NCBI RefSeq assembly: GCF_004923255.1
Contig: NZ_QYRT01000014.1
Span: forward strand, 1-64,000
Source: Subtercola vilae
Lineage (GTDB): Bacteria > Actinomycetota > Actinomycetes > Actinomycetales > Microbacteriaceae
Direction of reading: 5' to 3'
Length of the DNA: 64,000 bases
Part shown: one piece after another, positions 32,467 through 41,381 of the stretch
Layout: each line of letters starts with the position of its first letter
Numbering within the stretch: the first letter of the stretch is position 1
Translations under genes and position numbers: made by a program
Notes under the pieces: generated by a model
What the model saw: the letters and a program-made list of their open reading frames with translations, nothing else
Database searches by the model: none
Told to the model about the DNA's origin: nothing

Positions 32467-33708
32467 ATGCCCGCCACACCATTCGAGCGGGCGATCAGTC
32501 TCGACGCCGCCGACCCCCTCGCCGTCTATCGTGAGCGATTTGTCGGCAGTCTCGCGAGCAGCACCGAACCCGTGCTCGCCTACCTCGACGGCAACTCCCT
32601 CGGCCGCCCGCTGAAGAGTACGGCTGCGCGCCTTGCTGCCTTCGTCACCGATTCGTGGGGCGACCGGCTCATCCGCGGGTGGGATGAAGAGTGGCTGCAG
32701 TTGCCCACCACCATCGGCGACGAACTCGCGCGCGCCACCCTCGGCGCGGCGCCCGGCCAGACCCTCATCGGCGACTCGACGACCGTACTGCTCTACAAGG
32801 TGATTCGCGCCGCCCTCGACGCGCGGCCCGGCCGCACCGAGATCATCGTCGACTCCGACAACTTTCCCACCGACCGGTACCTGGTCGAAGGCATCGCCGC
32901 TGAGCGCGCACTGACCGTACGCTGGGTCGAGACCTCGCGCCGCTCCGGTCTCACGGCCGACCTGCTCGCGGCCGCCCTGAGCGAGCAGACGGCCGTAGTC
33001 GTGGCGAGCCACGTCGCCTACCGCTCGGGGTACCTCGCCGACGTACCCGCTCTGACCCGCCTCGCGCACGACGCCGGCGCGCTCATCGTGTGGGATCTCT
33101 GCCACTCCGCGGGCAGCGTCGAGACCCGGCTCGACGACTGGGGTGTCGACCTGGCCGTCGGATGCACCTATAAATACCTCAACGGGGGCCCCGGCTCCCC
33201 CGCCTTCGCCTATGTGCGCCGAGACCTGCTGGGTGAGCTCCGCCAACCGATCTGGGGGTGGCTGGGGCACGCCGACCCGTTCGCGATGGGCCCCGGATAT
33301 ACCCCGGCCCCGGGCATCCGGAGCTTTCAGAGCGGCACTCCGCCGGTGATCGGCATGCTCGCCATGCGCGACATGATCGCGCTGATCGGTGAGGTCGGTG
33401 TCGAGGCGGTGCGCGCGAAGTCGGTCGCACTGACCTCGTTCACCATCGAGTTGGCCGACGAGGTGCTCGCACCCTACGGCGTCGAGGTGGCGAGCCCGCG
33501 CGCTTCAGCCGAGCGAGGCAGCCATGTGACCCTCGATCACCCCGATTTTCGCGAGATCGTGGCCGAGCTGTGGCGTGGCGGCGTGGTTCCCGACTTTCGG
33601 GCGCCCGAGGGCCTTCGTGTGGGGCTCTCACCGCTCTCGACCAGCTTCACCGAGGTGGCCGTGGGCATCGCCGCCGTGCGAGACGCCCTCGAACGCCGCG
33701 CGGCCTGA
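32467..33708 (+). CDS. kynU: Kynureninase
   Basis: A 413-residue PLP-dependent class V aminotransferase-fold enzyme that cleaves kynurenine (or 3-hydroxykynurenine) to anthranilate and alanine. The kynureninase hallmark YLDGNSLGRP is at 39-48. The PLP-binding WDLCHSAG motif and the Schiff-base lysine Lys236 in CTYKYLNGGPGSPAF follow, and IWGWLGHADPFAM is also typical. No tryptophan 2,3-dioxygenase, formamidase or anthranilate-pathway genes are nearby. The gene appears to be last in a short operon with DUF3107 and the small membrane protein. Confidence 0.93.
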   Translation: MPATPFERAISLDAADPLAVYRERFVGSLASSTEPVLAYLDGNSLGRPLKSTAARLAAFVTDSWGDRLIRGWDEEWLQLPTTIGDELARATLGAAPGQTLIGDSTTVLLYKVIRAALDARPGRTEIIVDSDNFPTDRYLVEGIAAERALTVRWVETSRRSGLTADLLAAALSEQTAVVVASHVAYRSGYLADVPALTRLAHDAGALIVWDLCHSAGSVETRLDDWGVDLAVGCTYKYLNGGPGSPAFAYVRRDLLGELRQPIWGWLGHADPFAMGPGYTPAPGIRSFQSGTPPVIGMLAMRDMIALIGEVGVEAVRAKSVALTSFTIELADEVLAPYGVEVASPRASAERGSHVTLDHPDFREIVAELWRGGVVPDFRAPEGLRVGLSPLSTSFTEVAVGIAAVRDALERRAA

Positions 33709-33769
33709 GCCGATGAGCAGGCCGGCGGCCGAGTCGGCAGGCAGGTCGGCAGGCAGGCTGCTGGGCAGG

Positions 33770-34486
33770 TCAGGCGGTGAGGCCGAGGCCATCCATACGG
33801 CGGCTGTGCTTGGCGATGAGTTCAGTGAACACGGGCTCGATGCGCTGTTCGTCGGTGTAGACGTTTCCGCTCTGGTGAATAGCCGAACGCGCCACCAGCA
33901 GAGTGTCGCCCACGAGCCGGCGACCCCAGAGCGCCAGGCGCGAACCGAGCATGGGGTCGGCCGCGATGGCATCGGCCAGCAGCACAGGAATCACATCGCG
34001 TTTCGTGTCTGCCTCGATGATCTTCGCCGCCTTCGTACCTACGTCGCCCGGAATACCGGCCGCCAGCAGAACGAAGAAGTCGTCGAGGATGCCCGCGGTG
34101 AGGTAGATGCTGCTGAGCGACTCATACCAGTCGCCGCCCCGCACAACCGCCGCGTAATGGTCGATGGCCGGAGCAATGCCCTGCATCTGCGCAGCCGGAT
34201 CATCGGTGACCTTGCCGAGTTCCACAACCAGGCGGTGGTGCTTGTCGAGGGCCTGCCCCGCGGCAGGGCTCAGCGACTCCTTCGCCCGAACCGACGGCGC
34301 CAACGTGGCCACCCGGGCCACCGACTCGAAGATCGACATCTGAATGTACGCAGCCTGGGCGAGGTACGGCTCGAGTTCGGGTGTCAGCTCGGCCAAGGCC
34401 ACCCTCGGCACGGTGACGCCCGAGCGCCGCGGCCTCAGCCGCTGAACCTCTGTGCGCACCGGTGGGCGTCTGAAAACCTCAAACAT
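33770..34486 (-). CDS. Ferritin-like fold protein (actinobacterial, tRNA-hydroxylase-like)
   Basis: A 238-residue helical protein of the actinobacterial 'ferritin-like fold-containing' family. Candidate metal ligands sit in helix segments such as AAYIQMSIFESVARV, LDKHHRLVVEL and GILDDFFVLLAAGIPGD. The function is unknown; a di-iron site is inferred from the fold. ATG 34486 (MFEVFRRPPVRTEVQRLRP) is chosen because the 15 residues of the longer frame do not look coding. It is divergent from the RNA helicase, like Rv3210c-Rv3211 in M. tuberculosis (recalled). The convergent gap to kynU contains GCAGGTCG/GCAGGC short repeats. Confidence 0.8.
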   Translation of the reverse strand: MFEVFRRPPVRTEVQRLRPRRSGVTVPRVALAELTPELEPYLAQAAYIQMSIFESVARVATLAPSVRAKESLSPAAGQALDKHHRLVVELGKVTDDPAAQMQGIAPAIDHYAAVVRGGDWYESLSSIYLTAGILDDFFVLLAAGIPGDVGTKAAKIIEADTKRDVIPVLLADAIAADPMLGSRLALWGRRLVGDTLLVARSAIHQSGNVYTDEQRIEPVFTELIAKHSRRMDGLGLTA

Positions 34487-34782
34487 TTCGCCGAGTCTAC
34501 CGGTTGACCGGCACGCCAGAAGAACCCTCACAGCCCGCTTCTATTCCATTTTCGGCATATACCCGTTCGTCTGCAGAGCGCGGCGGCGAGGCGAAAACAC
34601 CGGATGCTCAGCTAAACTACTCGCAGCCCTGACACGAATCGGGGCCTCTACGCCGCCGCCAGGCGCCATCGCCGGCCCCCGCTTCGCCGCTCTGCCCCGC
34701 ACCTGCACCCGTACGTCGCGGCCAGAGATGTGCAGCATGATTTCTGATTCAGGCGTAGCCCACACATGACAGGGCATCCACT

Positions 34783-36678
34783 GTGACTTTCGATTCAACC
34801 TTTTCACCCACCGGCAATCCGAGCGATTCCGACGCCGACACTGACCTCGACCTCGACACCGAGACCCCGGTCATCGAGGTCATCGCGCCCGATCCGTTCG
34901 CGCCGACCGCCGAGCCCATCGAGGCGACCTTCGCCGACCTGAAGGTGGAGCAAGACCTCGTCGACGCTCTCGCGTCGCACGGCATCCTGCACCCGTTCCC
35001 CATTCAGACGCAGACCATTCCGCTCGGCCTCGAGGGCCAAGACATCATCGGCCAGGCCAAGACGGGTACCGGCAAGACCTTCGGTTTCGGTCTGCCGCTG
35101 CTGCAGCGCCTCGGTGCGAACCCCGAGCCGGGTGTTCAGGCACTCGTCGTCGTACCCACCCGCGAACTCGCCGTTCAGGTCACCGAAGACCTGCAGCTCG
35201 CCGCGGCGAACCGCCCCACCACTGTCATCGCCATCTACGGCGGCAAGGCCTACGAGGGCCAGATCGAGCAGCTGAAAGCGGGCGCGCAGGTCGTCGTCGG
35301 AACCCCCGGCCGCCTGCTCGACCTCGCCGGCCAGCGACTGCTCTCGCTCGCCAACGTCAAGGTGATGGTGCTCGACGAGGCCGACAAGATGCTCGACCTC
35401 GGTTTTCTCGCCGACGTCGAGAAGCTCTTCGCCCAGACCCCCGCCGGCCGTCACACCATGCTCTTCTCGGCCACGATGCCGGGCCCGGTTGTGGCTCTCG
35501 CGCGCCGTTTCATGTCGCGCCCCATTCACATTCGCGCCACCGACCCCGATGAGGGCCTCACACAGGCCAACATCAAGCACGTCGTGTACCGCGCACACAA
35601 CCTCGACAAAGACGAGATCATCGCGCGCATCCTGCAGTCGGAGGGCCGCGGCAAGACCGTGATCTTCACCCGCACCAAGCGCGCCGCCGCCCGCCTCGTG
35701 GAAGAACTCGGCGACCGCGGCTTCAACGCCGCAGCCGTGCACGGCGACCTGAACCAGGAGCAGCGCGAGCGCGCCATGGCCGCCTTCAAGGCCGGCAAGC
35801 GCGACGTTCTCATCGCAACGGATGTCGCCGCCCGCGGAATCGACGTCAATGACGTGACGCACGTGATCAACCACACGATTCCCGAAGACGAGAAGACCTA
35901 CCTGCACCGTGCCGGCCGCACCGGCCGCGCGGGCAAGACGGGTATCGCCGTGACCTTCGTCGACTGGGACGACATGCACAAGTGGGCGCTCATCAACCGC
36001 GCCCTCGACATGGGCCAGCCCGAGCCGGTCGAGACCTACTCGTCGTCACCGCACCTCTTCGAAGAACTGAACATCCCGGTGGGCACCAAGGGCCGCCTGA
36101 AGCCCACGCCTGCTGCCAAGGGCCAAGACGCCGCCGATCGCCCGCCCCGCGCCCCGCGCGAAGGCTCACGCGATGGCGGTCGCGACGGCTCACGCGACGG
36201 TTCACGCGACAGTGGCCGCAGCGGTTCGGGGCGCCCCGCCCGCGAGGGTTCGCGCGACGGCTCCGGCCGCACCGGTGGGCGTGACGGTGGCCGGGAAGGT
36301 GGCCGCGACGCTCGCAGCACCGACACGGCGATCGCTGCTGACGGCGTTGTCGCCGACGGCTCCGCGGCTCCCCGCGAGGGCGGCGACCGGCCTCCTCGCT
36401 CGCGCAACCGCCGTCGATCCGGTGGAGCCGGCACGGCCGGCGGTACGGGCAGCGCGGCGGGCGGCGAGAGCACGTCGAGCGATGCCACGTCGAGCAACAT
36501 GCGCGGCGACACCACCGCGGTGAGCTTCTCGGGTTCGGGCGACGCCGGTGCGGCATCCGGCGCCTCGGTCGACCACCCCGAACAGCACGGCGGCCACGAG
36601 CACCACGACGGCAACAGCGCACCGCGCCGTCGCAGCCGGTCTCGCAACCGCGCACCGCGCGCGCCCCACGCCGAGTAG
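34783..36678 (+). CDS. DEAD-box ATP-dependent RNA helicase (RhlE-like)
   Basis: A 631-residue RNA helicase. After an acidic N-terminus (1-45) come the Q motif, AKTGTGKT (92-99), PTRELAVQV, TPGRLLD, VLDEADKML, SATMPG, FTRTKRAAARL, TDVAARGIDV and HRAGRTGRAGKTG, i.e. all DEAD-box motifs, ending near residue 400. The last 190 residues are disordered and basic, with many GSRDG/GRDGG repeats (an RGG-like RNA-binding tail) and a terminal RRRSRSRNRAPRAPHAE. Expected roles are RNA unwinding in ribosome biogenesis, mRNA turnover and cold adaptation. It starts at GTG 34783. Confidence 0.95.
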   Translation: MTFDSTFSPTGNPSDSDADTDLDLDTETPVIEVIAPDPFAPTAEPIEATFADLKVEQDLVDALASHGILHPFPIQTQTIPLGLEGQDIIGQAKTGTGKTFGFGLPLLQRLGANPEPGVQALVVVPTRELAVQVTEDLQLAAANRPTTVIAIYGGKAYEGQIEQLKAGAQVVVGTPGRLLDLAGQRLLSLANVKVMVLDEADKMLDLGFLADVEKLFAQTPAGRHTMLFSATMPGPVVALARRFMSRPIHIRATDPDEGLTQANIKHVVYRAHNLDKDEIIARILQSEGRGKTVIFTRTKRAAARLVEELGDRGFNAAAVHGDLNQEQRERAMAAFKAGKRDVLIATDVAARGIDVNDVTHVINHTIPEDEKTYLHRAGRTGRAGKTGIAVTFVDWDDMHKWALINRALDMGQPEPVETYSSSPHLFEELNIPVGTKGRLKPTPAAKGQDAADRPPRAPREGSRDGGRDGSRDGSRDSGRSGSGRPAREGSRDGSGRTGGRDGGREGGRDARSTDTAIAADGVVADGSAAPREGGDRPPRSRNRRRSGGAGTAGGTGSAAGGESTSSDATSSNMRGDTTAVSFSGSGDAGAASGASVDHPEQHGGHEHHDGNSAPRRRSRSRNRAPRAPHAE

Positions 36679-36689
36679 CGCGGCCCGAG

Positions 36690-37961
36690 GTGTCGGCGCT
36701 TTCGCCCCTCACCCCTGCTGAAGAGGTGAAACGCGGCGCCCTTCGCCGCATGAAGTTGCTCGCCACCGGCCTTCTGGTGCTGATGGCGGTCATCTTCGCT
36801 GTGTCGTTCGCGCTGCAGGCCCGCTACCCATGGCTTCAGTACGTACGCGCGGCGAGCGAAGGCGGGATGGTCGGTGCCCTCGCCGACTGGTTCGCCGTCA
36901 CGGCGCTGTTTCGGCGGCCGTTGGGGCTGAAGATTCCGCACACCGCCATCATTCCCACCCGCAAGAACGAGATCGGCGAGAGCCTCGGCGAGTTCGTTGA
37001 GGAGAACTTTCTCTCTGACGCCGTTGTGCAAGAGAAGCTGGCGTCGGTCGGTGTGTCACGGGTGGTGAGCGGCTGGCTCAGCCAACCCGCGAATGCGCAT
37101 CGGCTCACGAACGAGATTGCCGGTGGCCTCACCGGTGCGCTGTCGTTTCTGAGCGACGACGAGATTCGCAGCGTGATCGAGGGCCTCGCTCGCACCCACC
37201 TCGTGGGGCGCGACTGGTCGCCGCAGATCGGCGAGCTGGCCTCGAGCGTTCTCGCCACCGGGCACCAGCACATCGCGGTAGACCTGCTCGTCGACAAAGC
37301 CGAACAATGGCTGGCGGCGAACCCCGAATCGTTCACCGCACTCGTGTCGAAGCGGCTGCCGAGCTGGCTGCCGTCATTCGTCGACCGGCTCGTCGACGAC
37401 CGCGTGTACCGCGAAGCGCTGAAGTTCGTGCAGTCGGTGCAGGCGAACCCCGGGCATCCGTTGCGGAAGGCCCTCGACGAGTACCTGTTGCGCCTCGCCG
37501 ACGACCTGCAACACGACCCCGCCATGATGAAACGGGTCGAAGCTCTCAAAGAGCAGGTGCTCGACGACCCGCGGCTGCGCGAACTCGCCGCGCTGGCCTG
37601 GCAGGCGATCAAAGACGCCCTCACAGCCTCACTCGAGAACCCCGAGAGCGCACTGCGCCTGACGATCGAGTCGACCCTGGTCGACGTGGGTACCCGATTG
37701 GCTTCGGATGCCCGGCTTGCGTCGACCGTCGACACCTGGGTGGCGAACGCGGCGTCGCACCTGCTCGCGAGCTACCGTCACGACATCGCTGCCGTCATCT
37801 CTGAAACCGTCTCACGCTGGGACGGCAAGGAGGCCAGCCAGAAGATCGAGTTGCAGGTGGGGCGCGACCTTCAGTTCATCCGCATCAACGGCACGGTGGT
37901 GGGGTCGCTCGCGGGGCTGGCGATCTTCGCTGTGGCGCAGGGGCTGCTCTCCGCCTTCTGA
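36690..37961 (+). CDS. DUF445 family membrane protein
   Basis: A 423-residue DUF445 protein. One N-terminal helix (about 23-43) is followed by the family core GGMVGALADWFAVTALFRRPLGLKIPHTAIIPTRKNEIGESLG (from about 58), a long helical region, and a C-terminal transmembrane helix (about 400-420). The family resembles YheB/YjiN membrane proteins of unknown function. GTG 36690 lies 11 bp after the RNA helicase stop, so the genes are probably cotranscribed; ATG 36750 is an alternative start. Confidence 0.85.
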   Translation: MSALSPLTPAEEVKRGALRRMKLLATGLLVLMAVIFAVSFALQARYPWLQYVRAASEGGMVGALADWFAVTALFRRPLGLKIPHTAIIPTRKNEIGESLGEFVEENFLSDAVVQEKLASVGVSRVVSGWLSQPANAHRLTNEIAGGLTGALSFLSDDEIRSVIEGLARTHLVGRDWSPQIGELASSVLATGHQHIAVDLLVDKAEQWLAANPESFTALVSKRLPSWLPSFVDRLVDDRVYREALKFVQSVQANPGHPLRKALDEYLLRLADDLQHDPAMMKRVEALKEQVLDDPRLRELAALAWQAIKDALTASLENPESALRLTIESTLVDVGTRLASDARLASTVDTWVANAASHLLASYRHDIAAVISETVSRWDGKEASQKIELQVGRDLQFIRINGTVVGSLAGLAIFAVAQGLLSAF

Positions 37962-37999
37962 TCCGCGCCTCTCGCGGGCGCGCAACAGTAAGCGCGGAG

Positions 38000-38890
38000 C
38001 TACGCGGTCGGAGCCATTGCGCCGTACACGGGCGCCGAACCGGTGGCGCGGGCGATGAGCGCCGCCACCACCTCGGGCCGCGTGGTGTTCTCGCCGAGCC
38101 TGTTGGGCTTTCCCTCGCCGTGGTAGTCGCTCGAACCGGTGATCTGCAGCCCGAAGAGGGTCGCGAGCTCGTGCAACCGTTCCCGGCCGTCGGGCGTGTT
38201 CTGTCGGTGGTCGATCTCGAGCCCGAAGAGCCCGGCATCGACCAGCTCTCGCAGGGCGGCCTCGGGAATCACCCGGTCGCGCCCACCCGCTCCGGGGTGC
38301 GCCAGCACCGGCACTCCCCCGGCCGCCACTACGAGCTCGACTCCACGAAGCGGTGTCGGTGCGTAGTGCGGCTGAAAGTAGCCGGCCCGCCAGTGCAGAA
38401 TGCCCTCGAACGCCTGGCTGCGTGTTGCTGCGAGCCCCTTGGCGACGAGCGCATCGGCGATGTGCGGGCGACCCACGGTGGCACCCGCGCTGGTGTGGGC
38501 CAGCACGTCGGCCCAGGTGAGGTCGTAGTCGGCCCCGATGCGGGCGACGATCTGTTCGGCACGCTTGAGCCGGGCATCCCGAATCGTGGTGGTCTCGGCC
38601 AGCAGGTCGGCGTTCAGCGGGTCGAACAGGTAGGACAGCAGGTGCACGCTCGCGTGGCCCTGGCGCGTGCTGAGCTCCATGCCGGGAATCAGGGTGAGTT
38701 CACTGTCGCGCGCCGCCTGCGAAGCTGAGGCCCAGCCTGCCGTCGAGTCGTGGTCTGTCAGCGCGAGCGCGGCAAGGCCGGCGCGCTTCGCCGCGACCAC
38801 CACCTCGTACGGCGTCTCGGTGCCATCCGACGCGCTGCTGTGCGTGTGCAGATCTATGGGTGCGCGCAGAGCGGGCGTGGCATCGGGCAT
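38000..38890 (-). CDS. PHP-domain phosphoesterase (RNase AM / YciV-TrpH-like)
   Basis: A 296-residue PHP-family metallo-phosphoesterase. Metal ligands are visible: His15 and His17 in IDLHTHSSASDG, TDHDSTAGW, IPGMELST, VLAHPGAGGRD and GSSDYHGEGKP. The domain order fits the family that hydrolyses 3',5'-nucleoside bisphosphates and trims RNA 5' ends, distinct from PolX or histidinol phosphatase. ATG 38890 (MPDATPALRAPIDLHTH) is chosen; the longer upstream frame is non-coding. It is divergent from the aminopeptidase gene. Confidence 0.9.
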   Translation of the reverse strand: MPDATPALRAPIDLHTHSSASDGTETPYEVVVAAKRAGLAALALTDHDSTAGWASASQAARDSELTLIPGMELSTRQGHASVHLLSYLFDPLNADLLAETTTIRDARLKRAEQIVARIGADYDLTWADVLAHTSAGATVGRPHIADALVAKGLAATRSQAFEGILHWRAGYFQPHYAPTPLRGVELVVAAGGVPVLAHPGAGGRDRVIPEAALRELVDAGLFGLEIDHRQNTPDGRERLHELATLFGLQITGSSDYHGEGKPNRLGENTTRPEVVAALIARATGSAPVYGAMAPTA

Positions 38891-38986
38891 ACCCCATCGT
38901 AAGCTCACCGCGTCGAGCGGGGGTTCACCCCGAGGGCCCACGCCCTTCGGCAAGACTTTCACGGCGCAACGCGCGACAATGGAGTC

Positions 38987-40582
38987 ATGGCTGACACCAC
39001 CGAAAAGACCCCCCGCGCCACGTCGAACCGCTCCACCACGCCCGGCTCCGACGCATTCAAAGATTACATTTCGAGCAACTGGGCTGAGCGAACGGATGCT
39101 CTGCCCCCGGCCCGCAACGAGGCCGCCTTCGCCGCCGCCCGCCGCACCCGCATCGGCGCGAAATACCCGGGCAAGCGCCTCGTCATTCCCGCTGGCCGCC
39201 TGAAGCAGCGCTCGAACGACACCGACTTCCCGTTTCGCGCCCACACCTCGTTCAGCTACCTCACCGGCTGGGGTTCCGACTCCGAGCCCGGCGCCGTGCT
39301 GGTGCTCGAGCCTGTCGAGGGCGGGGCTCACGTGGCCACCCTGTACTTTCGCGAGCGCGCCGGGCGCGACTCCGACGAGTTCTACGCGAACCCCGAGATC
39401 GGCGAATTCTGGATCGGCCCGCGCCCCTCACTCGCCCAGGTGGCCAGTGACCTGGCGCTCGAGACCCGTGCGATCGCCGAGCTCGACGACGTGGTCGACA
39501 CCGCCGACGAGCACACGCTGATCGTGCGCGACGCCGACCCCGAACTCACCGCACTGCTCGACGAGAGCCGCAGCCACAGCGCAGCGGCGCTGAAGGCCAT
39601 CGCCGAGCTCGACGCGGCCGAAGCGCTCACACCGGCCGGCGAGCCAGACCCCGAAGACATCATCGCGCCCACGCCGAGCGAGCCCGAACGCATCGAGCTC
39701 GACACGGTGGCCGACCGACACGCCGACTCAGACCTGCTCGAACGCGATCTCTCGGAGATGCGCCTCGTGAAAGACGAGTACGAGATCGCCCAGATGCGTC
39801 TCGCCATCGCCGCCACGGCCCGCGGCTTCGATGACATCGTCGCCGACCTCCCCCGCATCACCAGCCACGAACGCGGCGAACGACTCGTCGAAGGTGTCTT
39901 CAACGGGCGCGCCCGGGCCGACGGCAACGCCGTGGGGTACGACACCATCGCGGCGTCGGGGCCGCACGCGTGCATCCTGCACTGGACCCGCAATGACGGC
40001 CCGGTCACACCGGGCGACCTCATTCTGGTCGACGCCGGCGTCGAACTCGACAGCTACTACACCGCCGACATCACCCGCACCCTGCCGGTGAGCGGCACCT
40101 TCAGCCCGGAGCAACGGATGATCTACGAAGCCGTTCGCGAAGCAGCCGACGCCGCCTTCGCCATCGTGCGCCCCGGTATTCGGTTTCGTGAGATCCACGC
40201 TACGGCCATGTCGGTCATTGCGCGGAAGACCGCCGAGTGGGGGCTCCTGCCGGTGTCGGCCGACGAGGCTATGCAGCCCGAGAACCAGCAGCACCGCCGT
40301 TACATGGTGCACGGCACGAGCCACCACCTGGGGCTCGACGTGCACGACTGCGCGAAGGCGCGCCGCGAGATGTACCTCGATGGCGTGTTGGAGCCCGGCA
40401 ACCTGTTCACGATCGAGCCGGGGCTGTACTTTCAGCCCGACGACCTCACGGTGCCGGAGTCGTTTCGAGGTATCGGTGTGCGCATCGAAGACGACATTCT
40501 CGTGACGGCCGATGGCGCAGAGAACCTGTCGGCGGGCATCCCGCGCTCGGCCGACGAGGTCGAGGCGTGGTTGGCGCGCTAG
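38987..40582 (+). CDS. pepP: Aminopeptidase P family Xaa-Pro aminopeptidase (M24)
   Basis: A 531-residue cytoplasmic metallopeptidase that removes N-terminal residues preceding proline. An N-terminal aminopeptidase-P domain (FRAHTSFSYLTGW) precedes the pita-bread catalytic domain with dimetal ligands in ILVDAGVELDSYYTADITRT, HGTSHHLGLDVHD, TIEPGLYFQPD and GIGVRIEDDILV. Length is at the upper end for the family because of an acidic linker (about 190-245). The 3' intergenic region carries a 19-bp tandem repeat. Confidence 0.95.
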   Translation: MADTTEKTPRATSNRSTTPGSDAFKDYISSNWAERTDALPPARNEAAFAAARRTRIGAKYPGKRLVIPAGRLKQRSNDTDFPFRAHTSFSYLTGWGSDSEPGAVLVLEPVEGGAHVATLYFRERAGRDSDEFYANPEIGEFWIGPRPSLAQVASDLALETRAIAELDDVVDTADEHTLIVRDADPELTALLDESRSHSAAALKAIAELDAAEALTPAGEPDPEDIIAPTPSEPERIELDTVADRHADSDLLERDLSEMRLVKDEYEIAQMRLAIAATARGFDDIVADLPRITSHERGERLVEGVFNGRARADGNAVGYDTIAASGPHACILHWTRNDGPVTPGDLILVDAGVELDSYYTADITRTLPVSGTFSPEQRMIYEAVREAADAAFAIVRPGIRFREIHATAMSVIARKTAEWGLLPVSADEAMQPENQQHRRYMVHGTSHHLGLDVHDCAKARREMYLDGVLEPGNLFTIEPGLYFQPDDLTVPESFRGIGVRIEDDILVTADGAENLSAGIPRSADEVEAWLAR

Positions 40583-40592
40583 ACGCATGGAT

Positions 40593-40668
40593 GGGCCACT
40601 GAAGCCTGGTTGGCACACTGAAGCCTGAATGGGCCACTGAAACCTGGTTGGCCCACCGAAGCCCAGTC
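40593..40668. repeat. 19-bp tandem repeat, four copies
   Basis: Four contiguous 19-bp units (40593-40611, 40612-40630, 40631-40649, 40650-40668) with consensus GGGCCACTGAAGCCTGGTT; copies differ by a few bases. A more degenerate copy may overlap the pepP stop. The array sits between the convergent pepP and stress-protein genes. Confidence 0.9.
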
Positions 40669-40705
40669 GGGCCGCCCGTCGACGAAGCGGCTGCCGTGAG
40701 CCTGG

Positions 40706-41311
40706 TCAGACGGCGCGCGGCGGGTCGCTCGGGTGCTCGGCGGGCGGGCTGAATGGGGGCGGCGTGGGTGCTGTTTCAGTGCCAGGCTGAGGCGCTGCTG
40801 AAGCGGCTGGCTGCGCCCACGAGCTGCCCGGCGCCACAATGTTTCGCGCCCGATTGGCCACGTCGCCGTCGGCGATGATCGAATAACTCGTGGCAATGAC
40901 CTGCATCGTCGACGTGAAGTCACGTCGACGCCTGGTGACGGCGTGCGACACGATGCGAAACAGCATTCCGAACCCTGCACCGATGAGCAGCGCCGCGCCC
41001 ACGAACTCGAATGACGTCGCCGTCGGCGAGAAGATGACGAGCAGCAGCCCGAAGAAGATGCCCAGCCACGCGCCACTGATGGCGCCCGACACGGCCGCCT
41101 TGCCATAGGTGATTGTGCCCGTGATGCTCTCGACGGTCTTCAGATCGCTGCCGATGATGGTCAGTTGGCTCACCGGAAAATCGGCCTGAGACAAGGCTTC
41201 GACCGCGGCTTGAGCCTCTTCGTACGTCTCGTAGGTCGACACGATCTCGCCGCGGGGAATACGAGGGGTGGCTCTCGGGCGGGGGCCGCCGAACGGCATC
41301 TGGTTGCTCAC
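40706..41311 (-). CDS. General stress protein 17M-like membrane protein
   Basis: A 201-residue protein. The N-terminal region EIVSTYETYEEAQAAVEALSQADFPVSQLTIIGSDLKTVE (about 22-62) is a GSP17M-like alpha/beta domain. Two hydrophobic, Gly-rich helices follow (about 73-94 and 100-120), then a region containing basic RRRRDF, and a Pro/Ala-rich disordered tail. The function is unknown; the family is named after a Bacillus stress protein. The start is GTG 41311, but ATG 41299 sits at a better distance from the GGGGGAG site. It is divergent from the MgtE-N/CBS gene. Confidence 0.8.
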   Translation of the reverse strand: MSNQMPFGGPRPRATPRIPRGEIVSTYETYEEAQAAVEALSQADFPVSQLTIIGSDLKTVESITGTITYGKAAVSGAISGAWLGIFFGLLLVIFSPTATSFEFVGAALLIGAGFGMLFRIVSHAVTRRRRDFTSTMQVIATSYSIIADGDVANRARNIVAPGSSWAQPAASAAPQPGTETAPTPPPFSPPAEHPSDPPRAV

Positions 41312-41381
41312 TCCCCCATTGTTCCACGCACGTCTCCCGGTGCGCCTTCGAGCATGCAGTGAGACGGTCTAAGTTAGAACT

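Noticed and set aside
40593-40668. CRISPR array candidate
   Set aside because: Units are contiguous 19-mers with no unique spacers and no cas genes in the window.
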